Source: Macrobrachium rosenbergii (taxonomy: Eukaryota > Arthropoda > Malacostraca > Decapoda > Palaemonidae). From it: a stretch of 64,000 bases of DNA. Shown piece after piece: positions 34,662-47,270 of this stretch. Numbering within the stretch: position 1 is the stretch's first letter; each line of letters begins with the position of its first letter. The notes below the pieces were generated by a model that did no database searches, was not told the DNA's origin, and saw only the letters and a list, made by a program, of their open reading frames with translations. Position numbers and translations under genes: made by a program. The DNA lies in contig NC_089743.1 of assembly GCF_040412425.1 (NCBI RefSeq), forward strand, positions 81,347,471-81,411,470, given 5' to 3'.

Positions 34662-34728
34662 GTAACATAAAAGCACATGTTTTTGGACATTTTTAAGGGA
34701 ACATAAAATACAATGTGTGTATTCTAAA
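34662..34728. other. 67-bp spacer between inverted TTAA elements
   Basis: Unique AT-rich text (gtaacataaaagcacatg ... gtgtgtattctaaa) separates two complete TTAA ends, showing that the palindrome consists of two whole elements rather than one foldback with a loop. Confidence 0.8.
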
Positions 34729-34732
34729 TTAA

Positions 34733-36918
34733 CCCTTAAATGCCTACTGGACGTATCATACGTCGACTAAAATTGTCTGTTGGGTGTCAAGTGGACGTAC
34801 CGTACGTCGACTACAAAAAATTTCAACCTTCGGTCAACTTTGACTCGACCGAAATGGTATAAAAACGCAATTGTAAGCTAAAACTCTTACATTCTAGTAA
34901 TATTCAATCATGTACCTTCATTTTGCAACAGATTGGAAGTCTCTAGCACAATATTTCGATTTATGGTGAATTTTTGAAAAAAAACTTTTTCCTTATGCCC
35001 GCGGTAACTCGGCCGAAAATTTCAGAAATTCTTTTGTCATTTTGTCGTAATTTTTGCACTGTTTTATATTAGCCGTTACATAAAGTTTTATATATGAAAA
35101 TGTGCGCAGTTTCATGTAAAATACAGCAAAATACAACCCATGGTTGTAGCTTTTATCAGTTTTGAAATCTTTTCACATAAACCACGATAACTGCAAATTT
35201 CAACCTTCGGTCTACTTTGACTCGACCGAAATGGTAAAAATGCAATTGTAAGCTAAAACGCTTACATTCTAGTAATATTCAATCATTTACCTTCATTTTT
35301 GCAACCAATTGGAAGTCTCTAGCACAATATTTCGATTTATGGTGAATTTTTGAAAAACTTTTTCCCTTACGTCCGCCAGAAATTCTTTTCGCCACGCGTT
35401 GTATAATGTTTGCACCGTTTTATATTAGTCGTTACATAAAGTTTTATATATGGAAATGTGCGCGCAACTTCATGTAGAATACAACAGAAAATAACTCATG
35501 GTTGTAGCTTTTATCAGTTTTGAAATATTTTCATATAATCCCGATAACTGCCAAATTTCAAGTCGGGTCAACTTTAACTCGACCGAAATGGTATAAAAAC
35601 GCAGTTATAAGCTAAAACTCTTACATTCTAGTAATATTCAATCATGTACCTTCATTTTGCAACAAACTGGAAGCCTCTAGCACAATATTTCGATTTATGG
35701 TGAATTTCTGAAAAAACTTTTTCCTTACGCTCGCGCACGGTAACTCGGCCGAACATCTCAGAAATTCTTTCGTCACGTTGTTGTAATGTTTGCATCGTTT
35801 TACATTAGTCGTTACATAAAGTTTTATATATGAAAATGTGCGCAATTTCATGTAGAATACAACAGCAAATAGCTCATGGTTGTAGCTTTTATCAGTTTTG
35901 AAATATTTTCACATAAATCACGATAACTGCCAAAATTTCAACCTTCAGTCAACTTTAACTCAACCGAAATGGTAAAAAAACGCAATTGTAAGCTAAAAAT
36001 CTTACATTCTAGTAATATTCAATCATTTACCTTCATTTTGCAATAAATTGGAAGTCTCTAGCACAATATTTCGATTTATGGTGAATTTTTGAAAAAACAT
36101 TTTCCTTACGTCTGCGCAGTAACTCGGCCGAACATCTCAGAAATTCTTTCGTCACGTTGTCGTAATATTTGCACCGTGTTATATTAGTCGTTACATAAAG
36201 TTTTATAAATGAAAATGTGTGCAATTTCATGTACAATACAACAGAAAATAACTCATGGTTGTAGCTTTTATCAGTTTTGAAATACTCGTATATTCATATA
36301 AATTACGATAAATAGAAAAAATTTGACTTTCGGTCAACTTTAACTCGACCGAAATGGTCGAAAACTGCAATTGTAAGCTAAAACACTTACAGTCTAGTAA
36401 TATTCAATCAATTAGCTTCATTTTTCAACAAACGGGAAGTCTCTAGCACAATATTTCGATTTATGGTGAATTTAAAAAAAAAAAAACATTTTTTTACGTC
36501 CGAGCGTTACGAATTAATGCATCATTTTGTGATAATATTTTCTCTGTGTTGCTTTGATCGTTTTACAATTTGTTATATACCAAAATCATCGCAATTTAGT
36601 GTACAATACAAAGAAAAAAAAAATAACCCATTAGCTCTAACCGTTTTGCTCACAGCGATTTGTATAAAATTATATATGAAAATTTTTTTTGCGCTGTCAT
36701 ATATTTCAATATTTATATATGATAATGATATTTTTTTCATTTCTGATGGTTGCATACTAAACTTCAGGCAATGACAAAAAGGAGCCAAAATGAACTCTTA
36801 ATCTTAAAACTAAGCGTGCTGTGATTTTTTTGAAAAAACTTTTTTCCGCTGGCGCTTAGCTCTAACGCCGCTGGCATACGGGAGACGTTTTGGTAAATAG
36901 AGGCTCGGCGTTTAAGGG
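34733..36918 (-). mobile_element. TTAA-flanked piggyBac-type non-autonomous element, copy 2 (inverted)
   Basis: Bounded by TTAA at 34729-34732 and 36919-36922, with ends CCCTTAAATGCC and GGCGTTTAAGGG. Length 2186 bp, the inverse of copy 1. It contains the same five repeats on the minus strand (markers gcacaatatttcgatttatg near 34946, 35323, 35679, 36059 and 36446). Together with copy 1 it makes an interrupted palindrome of about 4.44 kb. Confidence 0.82.
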
Positions 36919-36922
36919 TTAA

Positions 36923-39165
36923 ACTTGAGAGCTGGAAAACAAGTTTAGAAATAGGAAAACTAGCACTATAACTGGGGCTGAGTTAAAATTCAAAAGTTGA
37001 TATGCAAAACAGCTAACCTCTGATGTTTACTGCTATCAAACTGCTTAGCTTACTCGGTGGTCTCAGTTTAGTTTGTTAGAGATGGGGTGCCATGGGTTTT
37101 GTGTTCACTTGCTATCCTTTTATGTTTTTTTAGCTAAATACCATTTTTTTCTAAATGACAGCTGCAGAAGTATAACCAAAGTGTGTTAGAGAGAAACTTG
37201 CACAAAATGGATTCTTCTACTGCATTTTTGACAGAGCAACCTGATATTGAGCTGAAATGTTGGTGTTGAGTGCAAGGCAACCTGTTAAAGCTGGAGAGGT
37301 GGCAAGGGAATTGAATGGCCATTTAAGTGAAACTTCTGTTGCACAAGCAGAACCTGCACGTATGAAAACTGATATAAAAGAGAAAGTAGTGGATTCTTTT
37401 GAGTCAGGTTGTAGTTGTTAACGAGTGTTTGACAGACATTGCAAGCAAGTCTAGCTGCCATTCAGTATGTCTGCTTTGAGAAAGCATAGTTCAATGATAA
37501 ACAACCCCAACAATCTTGAATTTATTGTGAATCCTACTTTAGGCAGGGGGCTCCTAAACCTAAATGATACACTCAACTAAGCATTTCTGTAAGTCTATAG
37601 GCCTGAATGATTAGTTGATCATTTGGTAAGTTTAATTTCTCATGGATCACTGTAAACCAAATTGTTAAACTTATTACAGTTTTTGTAACAAGGATGACTG
37701 GTATGTGTGCTGTCATGCTAGTCCAGCACCAGGGCTGGTGATGAGACATAGTCCTGTTAGGGAATAGTGTTATCATTCGCAAGCAGATCTTCCTGGTACT
37801 GAGTAAAATCAATAGGAGGCCTGTCAAAAACAAACCCTCTGGCTGTGTGTGTGTGTGTGTACAGTCTGGGAACCGTGAATGCACCAAACGAGAGCTTAGT
37901 GTTGGCTCAGTGGCTTCGTTTCAGGCAAATCATGAGTGGCATACCAAGATAGAAGTTATTGTGGTGAAATGTCAGTCTGTCTGCTGTTCTGGACAAGAGG
38001 CTTCTATGCGTGGTGTGATTTGTGCACACTAGTGAAGTAAGACCTGATCTCTTGCGTTGAGAGTGTCAGTACCTCTCTCTGTTACTCACAAACACAAGAA
38101 GGATGCAGGTGTTTAGGAACACTTCTCTTCTTTCTGGCTTTGTAATATTTCACACAGGATTACAACACTTCCAACTAGTAGTCGGTTGTACCGTTTGGGC
38201 GAAAACTCATAAAGTAAAAGGCATTGAACCAATCTTGGCATTTTGGAGTAACTTTCTGATAACATAGCTGATGAGGGAAGGTGTCTGAAGCATCAGATCA
38301 CTTTTACTTCATCTGACCTGAGGGATTTCACCTCCAGGTTCCCAGACTCCTGTGGACCTGTGGTTGTTGCTCGGCAGGTTGTGTAAGCACCGAGCTCCTA
38401 TCAGACAGTAAAACATCTCACCTAAGGTACTTGGATAGTGTAAAGCTGGGATTGAATGGTAGAGAGATTGGCTTCTTTCTATTCTTCCTTCCTTTCTTTG
38501 TAGAAAAGCAGCTTGGCTCAAGATGGTGCTGGACCAGGAATATATGTAGTGGGCTAATTAATTGAGCTTTGGCAGTTTAGATGTGACTCCTGCTCAAGGA
38601 GGCCCGGGTAGAGGTATATTCTGAACTTAAGATATAGCTGCCTTTTGACTTGTACAACTCTTACAAGGGTAGCACCACTTGGTTTTCCAATTTATTTATT
38701 TTTTTTTTTACTCGAGTAAGGTTGTACACCGTCACCCTCGCTTAGGGCTAGCCCTCTACTGCTCTGGCGTCCTTGTGCCACATAGAGTAGGAAGTACAAG
38801 GGTCATTGCTACCCGTGTTTGTTCTCATAACTGGAATAGTAACTGTTCCTGGTGGATTTACAACGTCTGGTCAATTGATGGAGACAACCTTCTACATAGT
38901 GAGTGAGTCTCTTGCCCAAAAGCCAATTGTTTGTAATTGTATAGGAATAAACTGCAAATATTTAAAGTGCCTTATATATCATAGCCCCTACCTCAACACA
39001 CTGCTTGGTCCTTGAGGCTGAAGGGAAAAATACTTGGTGGTGGCAGATGAGTGAGAGGTACCCTTTCACCCCTTAACCACCTGTTAATCCATCTTGCGAC
39101 CAACTTCAACAGTCATTTTGAGCTCATGCTGAAGGATATACCTACACAAAAGTCTCTGGTTTGTA
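36923..39165. other. Non-coding stretch
   Basis: No frame with recognisable content. It includes a (GT)n run at 37844-37860. A small minus-strand frame crosses the region without a domain. Confidence 0.5.
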
Positions 39166-41185
39166 TACCTCTGAAAAAAACAAATTATTGTAAAAATTTG
39201 GAGTTGTTGCTACATGAATGCAAACCTTCAGTCTTTACATATGGGATTAACTTTCAGCGAGCTGGATGTCTGGCCATTAAACTTTTGCAAGTTTGGTTAT
39301 GGTAACAGTTACCGATGGTAGGGGTGGAAGCACTGCTCGGTATACATTCAGTTTTATGCAGTTTACTTTTGGCCGCCATCTCGACAAGATGTGCGTTCCT
39401 TTCTCTGTCCTGCCATTCAACTTTCTCTTCCATGTTTGAAATGATATTTTTTATATTTTTTGTTTTTACTTTTATGTATATTGATATATTGAAACATTCC
39501 AGCATTTTTTTCTGTCTCAATAATACATCCACTTATGCTTGCTATGAAGTCTGCATAAGTTTTGGGAGACTTTCTCCGTATATATCATTTTACTTATTTT
39601 TTTGTATTGCCTTTTCGTATTTATGCAAACCCAAACCCAACACCTATCTCCTTGGATTTTGTTTGGTGTATTCTGTTTTCATGAACAAACAGTGTTTTTG
39701 TTTTTGACAACACAATTTCTTGGAACGTTGTAATGTATTAGTCTTTCAGATGTTGTGTAGATTGAGAGGATAGAGACAAGGTGGGTTTTTCGTTTTTCCA
39801 GGGGAGAGTTTCATATTCAGTTCGTACGAAGATAATTCTTGTTTAAACCTAGTAAGTTTTACCCCTCTCCCTCAAAATGGAGGTTGATGTTGCAAGATCT
39901 TTGACAGTGTATTTGGTCCCAACTTGCAATGACACCAAGGTAGTGCCACAGTTACACTATCCTCCTCCAGTGACTTTTCATTCTTAGGAACGTTGACCAG
40001 GATGGCAGTCTGCTATGCTTCCTTTCTTGGGACTTGAGCACAGTTCTTTTTAGACCTTCAAGAGTCTCAAGATCCAAGATAGACACTCCTTGGTGTGATA
40101 GCAACAACATCACGGTAGTGCCATGGTCAGCAAAATGTCCTAGTGTCCTTACATCTGCTCTATTGCAGTACAAGTACACAAGCAGACAGAAGAGCATTCA
40201 GTGCAGTGACCAACCATACATCCCAAGCAAGATGGATGTCATTACAACTTTTATTTGTTGAAGTCAGGTGATAAGGACAGTTGATCTTGGCACCTCGACT
40301 TCTAGATTCGTTCAACCTTTGAAGAAGCTTGATCATAGTACTTCTTTCTTGACATACTGAAGTTTGTGCTGTTCTGTCTTCTCACACCTTTGAATAAAGT
40401 AAGACATCTTTGGTACCCATTTACATTTGGAGGCTTACGCCTTTTGCCATTCTACATGTTTCGAAAGTGTTCAGTTAGATGGGTCATTCCACTCCCTTGG
40501 TCCTGTGGTGCCAATGACAGTATGATGTCTATTTTGCCTCTGTAAGGACTAGGCTTTCAACCCAATGCCAACGACTTGTTCGTTACCTTCGAGTTTGCCG
40601 AGGAACGGTGTCCAAATTGTCATTTCTCTGACGAGTGAGATGATCGAATGAGCGTACCCTTCAACTTCTTGGGGGACATCAGTACGTTTCGGACCAGATC
40701 TTTCAAGGCCAGGGGCATCGGTCTATCCGTCACTTTCAGGAAGAACCTGTCTGTCGATTGCTAGGATGGAATGTAATTGTGCACATCACATTCATCTCCT
40801 TTTGCCTTGGAACATTGCCCATAGGTCCTAGGACTCCTTTTCCATGTATCCTGTGGTGGATGATCAACAAGCCATTTAGTTCACGTAGCTCTTGAGGGAC
40901 AGGTTGCATCTCGCCTAAGGTGTGCAGCTGCTAGAAGGTGTGTGGGACTGGCCTCCTCTCTTTCTCCTGTCTTCCTTCCTCGTCCAGTGGGCAGAGGAAC
41001 AGTGAACGAGCCATCTTGTGCTGGACTGGTGTGCATGCAGGTGATCTAGAGACTGAGTATCCTATCAATAATCTAACTATGGTGAAACACCGACTTACGG
41101 CGGACATCAGTTTATGGCGCGGCGCTGGAACGGATCCCCCTCCTCAAGTCGAGGACCTACTGTATTTGGATTAGTCGATGCAAAT

Positions 41186-41187
<2 letters not shown>

Positions 41188-41219
<32 letters not shown>
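41188..41219 (+). repeat. (CT)n microsatellite
   Basis: Pure CT run of about 32 bp inside element E. Confidence 0.95.
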
Positions 41220-41220
<1 letters not shown>

Positions 41221-41504
41221 GCAAAGGGAGAGAGGGACTAACTGTGAGTAAACCAGTTGGTTATTCTTAGCTTTATAGTCTGCGACACTGGGGGTTCATC
41301 CAAGCCTTTTCAAATCTAGGAAATTACATTCCTTTAATTCAAAATGCCCAGAAGTCTGACGATTGAACATTTCTCTCGTTCAGTAGATCAGAGGTATGAT
41401 CTACTTCCTTTGCTCTTTCATGACCAGGAGTGAGTACCCAAGTGAGCTGAACTACCAGTCAGCTCAGAGATTTACTTGGAATCCTCCCCCCAAAAGTAAG
41501 TCTC

Positions 41505-41608
41505 CCATATGTAAAGACTGAGGGTTATGTGTTCGTGGAGGAACAGATGACAAATTTTTAAAGTAATTTGTATTTTTGCTAACATACAAACATGAGGTCT
41601 TTACATTA
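41505..41608 (+). repeat. Internal complementary region of DIRS E
   Basis: catatgtaaagactgagggt ... caaatttttaaagtaatttg is the reverse complement of the left terminus (39180-39250). tttttgctaacatacaaaca tgaggtctttacat is the reverse complement of the right terminus (41775-41815). Confidence 0.82.
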
Positions 41609-41825
41609 AGGGCCCACCTCTTACCACCCCTCGTTCTCTTACCTGGTCTAAAAGGTAAACTTGCGATGGTAGGGGTGGAAGCACTGCCCACCAAGTCTGT
41701 AACTGTTACCATAACCAACCTTGCAAAAGTTGAACGGCCAGACTTCCAGTTCCCTGAAAGTTAACCCCATATGCAAAGACCTCAGGTTTGTATGTTAGGA
41801 AAAATACAAATTACTTTGAAAATCT

Positions 41826-42018
41826 GTAATTTTTTAGATAAATTTCTAGAAGAAATAAAAAAAAAAGATTCTAAAAAGGAAAACAAAACACATCATCAAA
41901 ACAGCCCCATGCTAAATACAAAATGCAAGTCCAGTTACAATATAGGTACAATAAGTAATAAAACATATACAGTATTTTTGTAAATCACCAGATCCTGGCC
42001 AACTTTATTACCTTCAGT
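41826..42018. other. A-rich spacer
   Basis: A-rich text between DIRS E and the Jockey-like LINE; no gene. Confidence 0.4.
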
Positions 42019-43464
42019 AACTGTATCATCCTACTGAATGCTAATGGACTTAAAACCCAGGCACAACTTAGACAAATCATGTGTCTCCTCAAAGAACATC
42101 ATCTAAATGCAGCGTCTTTATAACATGGCTTACTTAATAGTTTAATTGGTAACTATTCTGTCATCTTCATCTTCCTTACCCGCTGAAGAAAATAACCTAT
42201 GCTCTGCATATCTATATGCTTGCATAATAAAAAAACCTACAACAAAGCAACTATGAATAACTGTGAATTTCAGGTATCTATAAAACTCTTCCCTGAAAAC
42301 AATAATAGTTTTAAAGTTAGCAATTTATATAATCAATCAAATGAGAATTACAACTGAAGTCACCGACAAACTTATTAATTTTCAACAACCAATATTAATA
42401 ACAGCAAAATGTAATTCTTGCTATCCAGTTTAAGACCCCTGTTCCTACACAGCAAATAATGTAGGATGGCACTCTGTACTTCTAGTGAGTGTGACTGAGC
42501 TCTGCTTTCTAGATGGCTGAAACACGTTTTTCTAAAACTCAAGGAATGTTTTCATCATTTGTATTGTAGACTGGTTTGATTGGAATATGTATACGTCTTT
42601 TATCTGTATATCATTGATCATTTTCCGATACTGACAGGTCTGCAAACAGCATAATTTCACATCCCCCTAATTATACTCTCCGCAAATTTCTTAATACTTG
42701 AATGAGCATAATGAATTGAACAGATTCATCACAGTGTTCATCACAACACTCCAGGTGAAGATATTCTTCTTTCTTCGAACCACCCCTATAAATGTGAAGT
42801 TTGTTGGTGGTCCAGCACAGTAGAATTAATAATTCAGTAGGAAGATGAACTAGATGCATTACATAAAAGATACAGAAAACTTCAAAATATGCAATCTTTG
42901 TAAGACAAAACATAGTTAGAAGTAGTGTCTTTAATAATAGATATATTAATATATACTATAGGGTCTCAGTTAAATTTAGTAAAGTAGTAATAAGAGGAAG
43001 AATTATATCTTGAGGCTACTATATCCAGTGGTACCTGTGTGGGGCAGTTATGGCAAAGATTCCACAAAATCAGTGGAAATCTTGCTGGTCCACCAACACA
43101 TGTTCTAGATACAGCAATGGAAATACATGTGAAATCACTAATAATCTGGGAAGATGTTTTGAAACGGTAGCACCAATATCCTAGACAAATTAGTAAAATA
43201 AAAAATGTATGGCACTACACTAATTATATTTCAGTTCTGGAACTGATGAGGAGCATATAACAAAAAATTCACAGTAGAACATTTAAAACATTCTCTCTCC
43301 ATATGCAGTAGTTCAGCTCCAAGAAAAGATGGAATCATTTTAGAAATGACAAAACACTTGCCACCTTTAGGGAAGTCATGCTTTATTACGTTACACTCAC
43401 CTATGACTAAAAACTTACAAAAAAAATTGGACAATGCCATCCATACTTCTTATTGTAGCTGAAA

Positions 43465-44060
43465 CCAGAAAAGACCCAAGCAAAGCCAATAACTAGTGAC
43501 CTATTTCCTTTTCCAGCTGCTTATGTAGTTATTTAAAAAAATTGCCAATCCAAGAATACATTGCTATGTGTAGAAAATATAAAGTTATAATCCCATCTTA
43601 GTTTGAGTCTTTAAATTTAATTCATTAGCACATGAACAAATAACCTTTGATGTAATAAAAGCATTTGACACCATATGGAAGTATTCAATTATGAAAGCAC
43701 TGTGTAATTAATATTCTTGGACATCTGCCAGTTTTCATAATAAAAACTTAAGTGATTGTACTTTCCAAGTACATGTAGACAATATTTGTTCCAAAACATG
43801 CAAACCAGAAAATTGAGTTCTTCAAGGTAGTGTTCTTAGTAGCACATTATTTACATCAGCAATTCACCATATCGTAAAACAGCTACAGTACTGTACTTTA
43901 TCTGACTATGGTTAAAAATAGTCTACCTGGAAGACGGTATCACATCTACAAAATGCCAGTCTTTAATCTAGCTATGATTAAAGTTGGCTCACTGGCTGCT
44001 TTGGTTGGATTTCAACTGGTTGTCAAGATGTCAGACTGAAACAATTCAGTGATATTGAAT
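43465..44060 (+). pseudogene. Jockey-like reverse transcriptase fragment
   Basis: The text aaaagacccaagcaaagcca encodes KDPSKAN, the conserved entry to the Jockey polymerase. It is followed by ISLSSCL, then FDVIKAFDTIWKYSIMKAL-like text near 43650-43700 with the first catalytic Asp region, then VLQGSVLSSTLFTSAIHHIV across a frame change near 43815-43880. The YADD box is not readable. More than five stops or frameshifts. Function is lost. Confidence 0.7.
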
Positions 44061-44341
44061 TAAAAATGTAGGTCTATTATTGGAAGCTGTCATGGGTAGA
44101 TTCAATAGTGTGGAAGAAATATATTAAAAAAGAAACATCTCTTTTCCAAGATGTGACTGCATCCTGTGTTTGCAAGAAGGTTTCAGTGCTTGTCTGTTCC
44201 TGCTGTCAACACTTCGTGCCAAATTAGTGACTCGATGAAGAAACCTTTTTTTTATTTTGTAGAGACACCACATGGTCTCTCATGCCACACTTTGTAAGAT
44301 GGTGCAATACGAGTATAGGGTCCACATTGCATCAGAAAATT

Positions 44342-44952
44342 TGTTCTAGAAGCTCCTATGGCGTGACCGGAAAAGGGGCAGTTTTTTGGAACCAATCAGT
44401 ATGCAGAAAATAAAAAACTCCTTATAGCTCTGCCCATACAGTGGTATATAATAAAAACTCCTTATAGCTCCACCCATACAGTGGTATATAAGCTTCCAGA
44501 AGAGACTGCCCAAGACAGATAGAGACAGAGGGCCTCGGAGGTCGAACAAAACAAGGTTCCGATGGGCTCTCCCTTTCAGACGACAAACACCTATCTCCAT
44601 AAAATCTTGTCCTGCCTGAGACGAAGAGAAGCAGCCAGCCCTTCCTGCTTGTGATGAGAAGTCTCCAAGCCTTCCATGTCCAAGATGAAGTGAAGCAAGG
44701 AGCCCTACATACCAGTGGCAAAGAGAAGTAGTCAGCCCTTCCTGCTTGTGATGAGAAGTAGTCAGCCCTTCCTGCCTGTAGCGAAGAGGAGTCGCCAGCC
44801 CTTCCTTGCCCTCCATTTGCACAATCTCCAGATTCTTGGAGAAACAACATTTACCTCTCCACCCTGAAGACACCCCTTTTGGGACGTCTTATAATATGTG
44901 GTCATTGTGCCAGCAACATCCTGGCTGAATTCCCAGCCTCCCTTCTGTGACA
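44342..44952 (+). repeat. 5' LTR of a Gypsy-type fragment (approximate)
   Basis: Upstream of the gag below. It ends ...tctgtgaca at 44952, followed by gttggcgacc, a plausible primer-binding start. A TATATAAG box is at 44485-44492. It contains two ~41-bp copies of ctccttatagctc(t/c)(g/a)cccatacagtgg (44418 and 44459) and several copies of cagcccttcctgc(t/c)tgt near 44634-44810. The start is uncertain (TGT at 44258 or 44342). No 3' partner LTR was found. Confidence 0.5.
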
Positions 44953-44999
44953 GTTGGCGACCTTAGGCCAGGATTTTCAGCACTGTAACCAATTGAGAC

Positions 45000-45760
45000 A
45001 GGGATAATATAGAAAGAAGCAGAGTGAGTGAGGTAGTAAAAGAGTTGGTTGAGTCAGGTAAGCTTTTGGATGTGGAGGGCGATGCCCTTCTTGAGTACGT
45101 TGAAAAGAAAGAAAGGGAGAAGTTTGAGAGAGATGAAAGAGCAGTTGAAAGAGAAAATAAAAAACTGCAGCTAGAAAGAGAAGAAAAGGAGAAAGAACGT
45201 AAGCATGAATAAGAAATTGCTCAGTTAAGGACAAGTTCTTGTAACAGTCTGTCAGGCAGCAGATGAGGTAGTAATTCATTGTTGAACGATGTAACGAAAC
45301 ATTTTTTGTCTTTTGAAAAGTTGAACAGAGTAGGTTGTCCAAAAAACATGTGGACTTTGCATTTACAGTCAGTCTTATGCAGTAGGAAACTTTCTGTGTA
45401 CAGTATAGTTGCATGTCTGAGGAGGAATATGGGGATTATGATTTTGTGAAGGAAACGGTTCCTAGTGCATACAGGTTAGTACCGGAGGCTACCGAAAGAA
45501 ATTTAGAAGTATGTAGAGTACGGAAAGAAGTTAGAAAGATTGTTTTATGATTGGTTAACTTCCGCTGATGATCTCAAGAACTTAATTTTGCTAGAAAACT
45601 TCAAAGATAATGTATCCCCAGAGATTAAGCTATCTATAGAAGAGAGGCATTAAAAATCTTTTGCAGATGCAACTAGGTTGGCAGATGAGTACAGTCTAAC
45701 TCATAGTTGTTCATACGCGGAAGAAACTTGGGTCTTAATATTAGGATAAATCTTCTGGTG
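45000..45760 (+). pseudogene. Gypsy-type gag fragment with SCAN-like region
   Basis: The first part (ATG near 45024; MSEVVKELVESGKLLDVEGD) is a charged coiled coil (EKKEREKFERDERAVERENK) ending in a stop at 45210, with continuation IAQLRTSS in the same register. Downstream broken frames read EEEYGDYDFVKETV and AYRLVPEA near 45420-45490, then SFADATRLADEYSLTH-like text near 45660-45705. This pattern is typical of the SCAN-like capsid segment in some Gypsy-group gag proteins. There is no zinc knuckle, protease or polymerase, so the fragment is truncated on the 3' side. Confidence 0.62.
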
Positions 45761-47244
45761 CCAGCTGGCTAAAGCAACATTATCTCAACCCAGTGATATC
45801 TCAGTTTTCTTCTTACCACCATTGAGAGAGGTTGTATCTTTCTCTCCTTCCTCTCCGTAGCCCGTTGTTTTTGCTCGTGTTTCTTTGTGTTTTTGTGTTC
45901 AATGCTTGTTTAGTGTGCGTGTGTTTTGGTTTTTATCATGCATGTTAGAAAACTATCACATACAACTTTGGGAGCTAACAAAACAACCCTAATTATATAC
46001 ATAATTTGGGTTAGGGAAGTCAGATCTATGGGTCAGTATCAGATACAGTATTAAAAAGCATAGATGCGGTTCATAATGAAGGGCTCAGAATCTGTACTCG
46101 AATATTCTGGTCATCCTTAAATAAGTTTGTACAAGTTGAAAGTGGTGAATCACCCCTCTCTTTCTTCACTTCAGTTTAGTAACCATACAAAGTGCAATAA
46201 AGATTCAGGCAAATGACTAGAAAACTAAAAAGCTGTTCAGTCTAAGAGATATTTATAGATACTCATCCACCACCATTTCCAGTTAGATCCAATAGAAATG
46301 AGTCAGTAAAAGTAACCATAATATTTCTGCAGACACTGGACCCACCCTTTTCTTTGATGATGAGGAAAGTATGTGTCTGTACACATTTGTACTATCTTTC
46401 CGAAAATTGTAGATATACCCTGGAACATACCAAACAGTGTACAAGAGAGCATATAAAATGGAAAGGCCCACATGGACAACTGATATTGGCTACATTTCTT
46501 CACATGGTGTAGGATTGCTGCAGTATCATCTAATGTTACAAGCCAGTAATCCTCTAGTTTTGACTGCAAAACTGTGTGCATAATGGTCTATACTTAGGGT
46601 TATTAAAGATATGCCACAGCAATGTCATTTTTCTATTCCTTTAGAAATGCAATAGAAGCCTGTCAGAATTAATGTCTTAAAAATCTTACGTACAGCTAAA
46701 TAACCTTTGATCACTGTTCATGAAGGCATTAAAGAAAATGAACATGCTGATAAGGCAGCCACAGTTAAAACTATTTTGACCAGATCACATGTACCTATCC
46801 TGTAAGTGATCTTTGCAATCACTGAAACCCATAATTTCTAGTAAATGGCAGCGTCTAGGGAATGATGAATGTGATAATAACATTAAAATACATTAAAGCT
46901 GATTATAGCATTCTTCATTCCAAAAAGAATCCTATATTATTTGACCCATGAGTATTTGATGAGTAACCTACTTGATATGGAATGAAGAGGATGCAGAACA
47001 TCACAAGCATATATTATGTGACTGTCCAACCAACAACAAATATCGACTATAGTTTTTGGAAACGAGTCCTTAAAAGAAATTTTTTCAGACTTCAGTTTAT
47101 CCAGTAAAATTTTCAAGATATAATTTATTAAAATCTAATATCTTTATGAAGGACAAACCTTTTGGGCCATCTCTGGTAGAATTAAGAGTCGTAACTGAAT
47201 ATTCTGTTTAAACTGTTTATCGTTAATAAAGATATTAATACAGC

Positions 47245-47265
47245 AATAATAATAATAATAATAAT
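47245..47265 (+). repeat. (AAT)n microsatellite
   Basis: Seven AAT units at the 3' end of the Jockey-like copy; it may be its tail. Confidence 0.9.
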
Positions 47266-47270
47266 ATATA

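Larger units (their letters stand above)
39170..41825 (+). mobile_element. DIRS-like retrotransposon E, deleted
   Basis: The left terminus (39170-39312; cagtctttacatatggg, taactttcagcgagctgg, ttggttatggtaacagttac) is the inverse of the right terminus (41699-41825; gtaactgttaccataaccaa, gaaagttaaccccatatgc). An ICR lies at 41505-41608. The interior is degenerate. A LSWDLSTVLF string near 40025 resembles the WDLxxVL block of DIRS recombinases and is the only protein trace I would mention. At 2.65 kb it is well below full length. It is a family distinct from A/C, B and D by terminal sequence. Confidence 0.75.
42019..47270 (+). mobile_element. Jockey-like LINE, heavily decayed and interrupted
   Basis: Fragments in the correct order on the plus strand. 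The endonuclease start ILLNANGLKTQAQLRQIMCL reads from near 42028, and the linker WWSSTVE...EDELDALHKRYRKL near 42808-42890. The reverse transcriptase runs at 43465-44030 (KPEKDPSKANN, VIKAFDTIWK-like text near 43655, VLQGSVLSSTLF-like text near 43820). After the Gypsy-type insertion come the C-terminal VSDTVLKSIDAVHNEGLRIC near 46035, a RNase H piece KENEHADKAA near 46735 and a terminal EEDAEHHKH-like Cys/His segment near 46985. Stops are very frequent, so this is an old copy. It ends at an AAT microsatellite (47245-47265). Confidence 0.75.

Noticed and set aside
32934..36460. Tandem ~375-bp units considered as a CRISPR array or multigene cluster
   Set aside because: Units are contiguous without unique spacers, occur in inverted halves, and sit inside TTAA-flanked elements in a eukaryotic context.
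44346..44873. 175- and 142-codon minus-strand frames with repeated GLTTSL-type text
   Set aside because: They arise from the short tandem repeats of the LTR-like region; no known domain.
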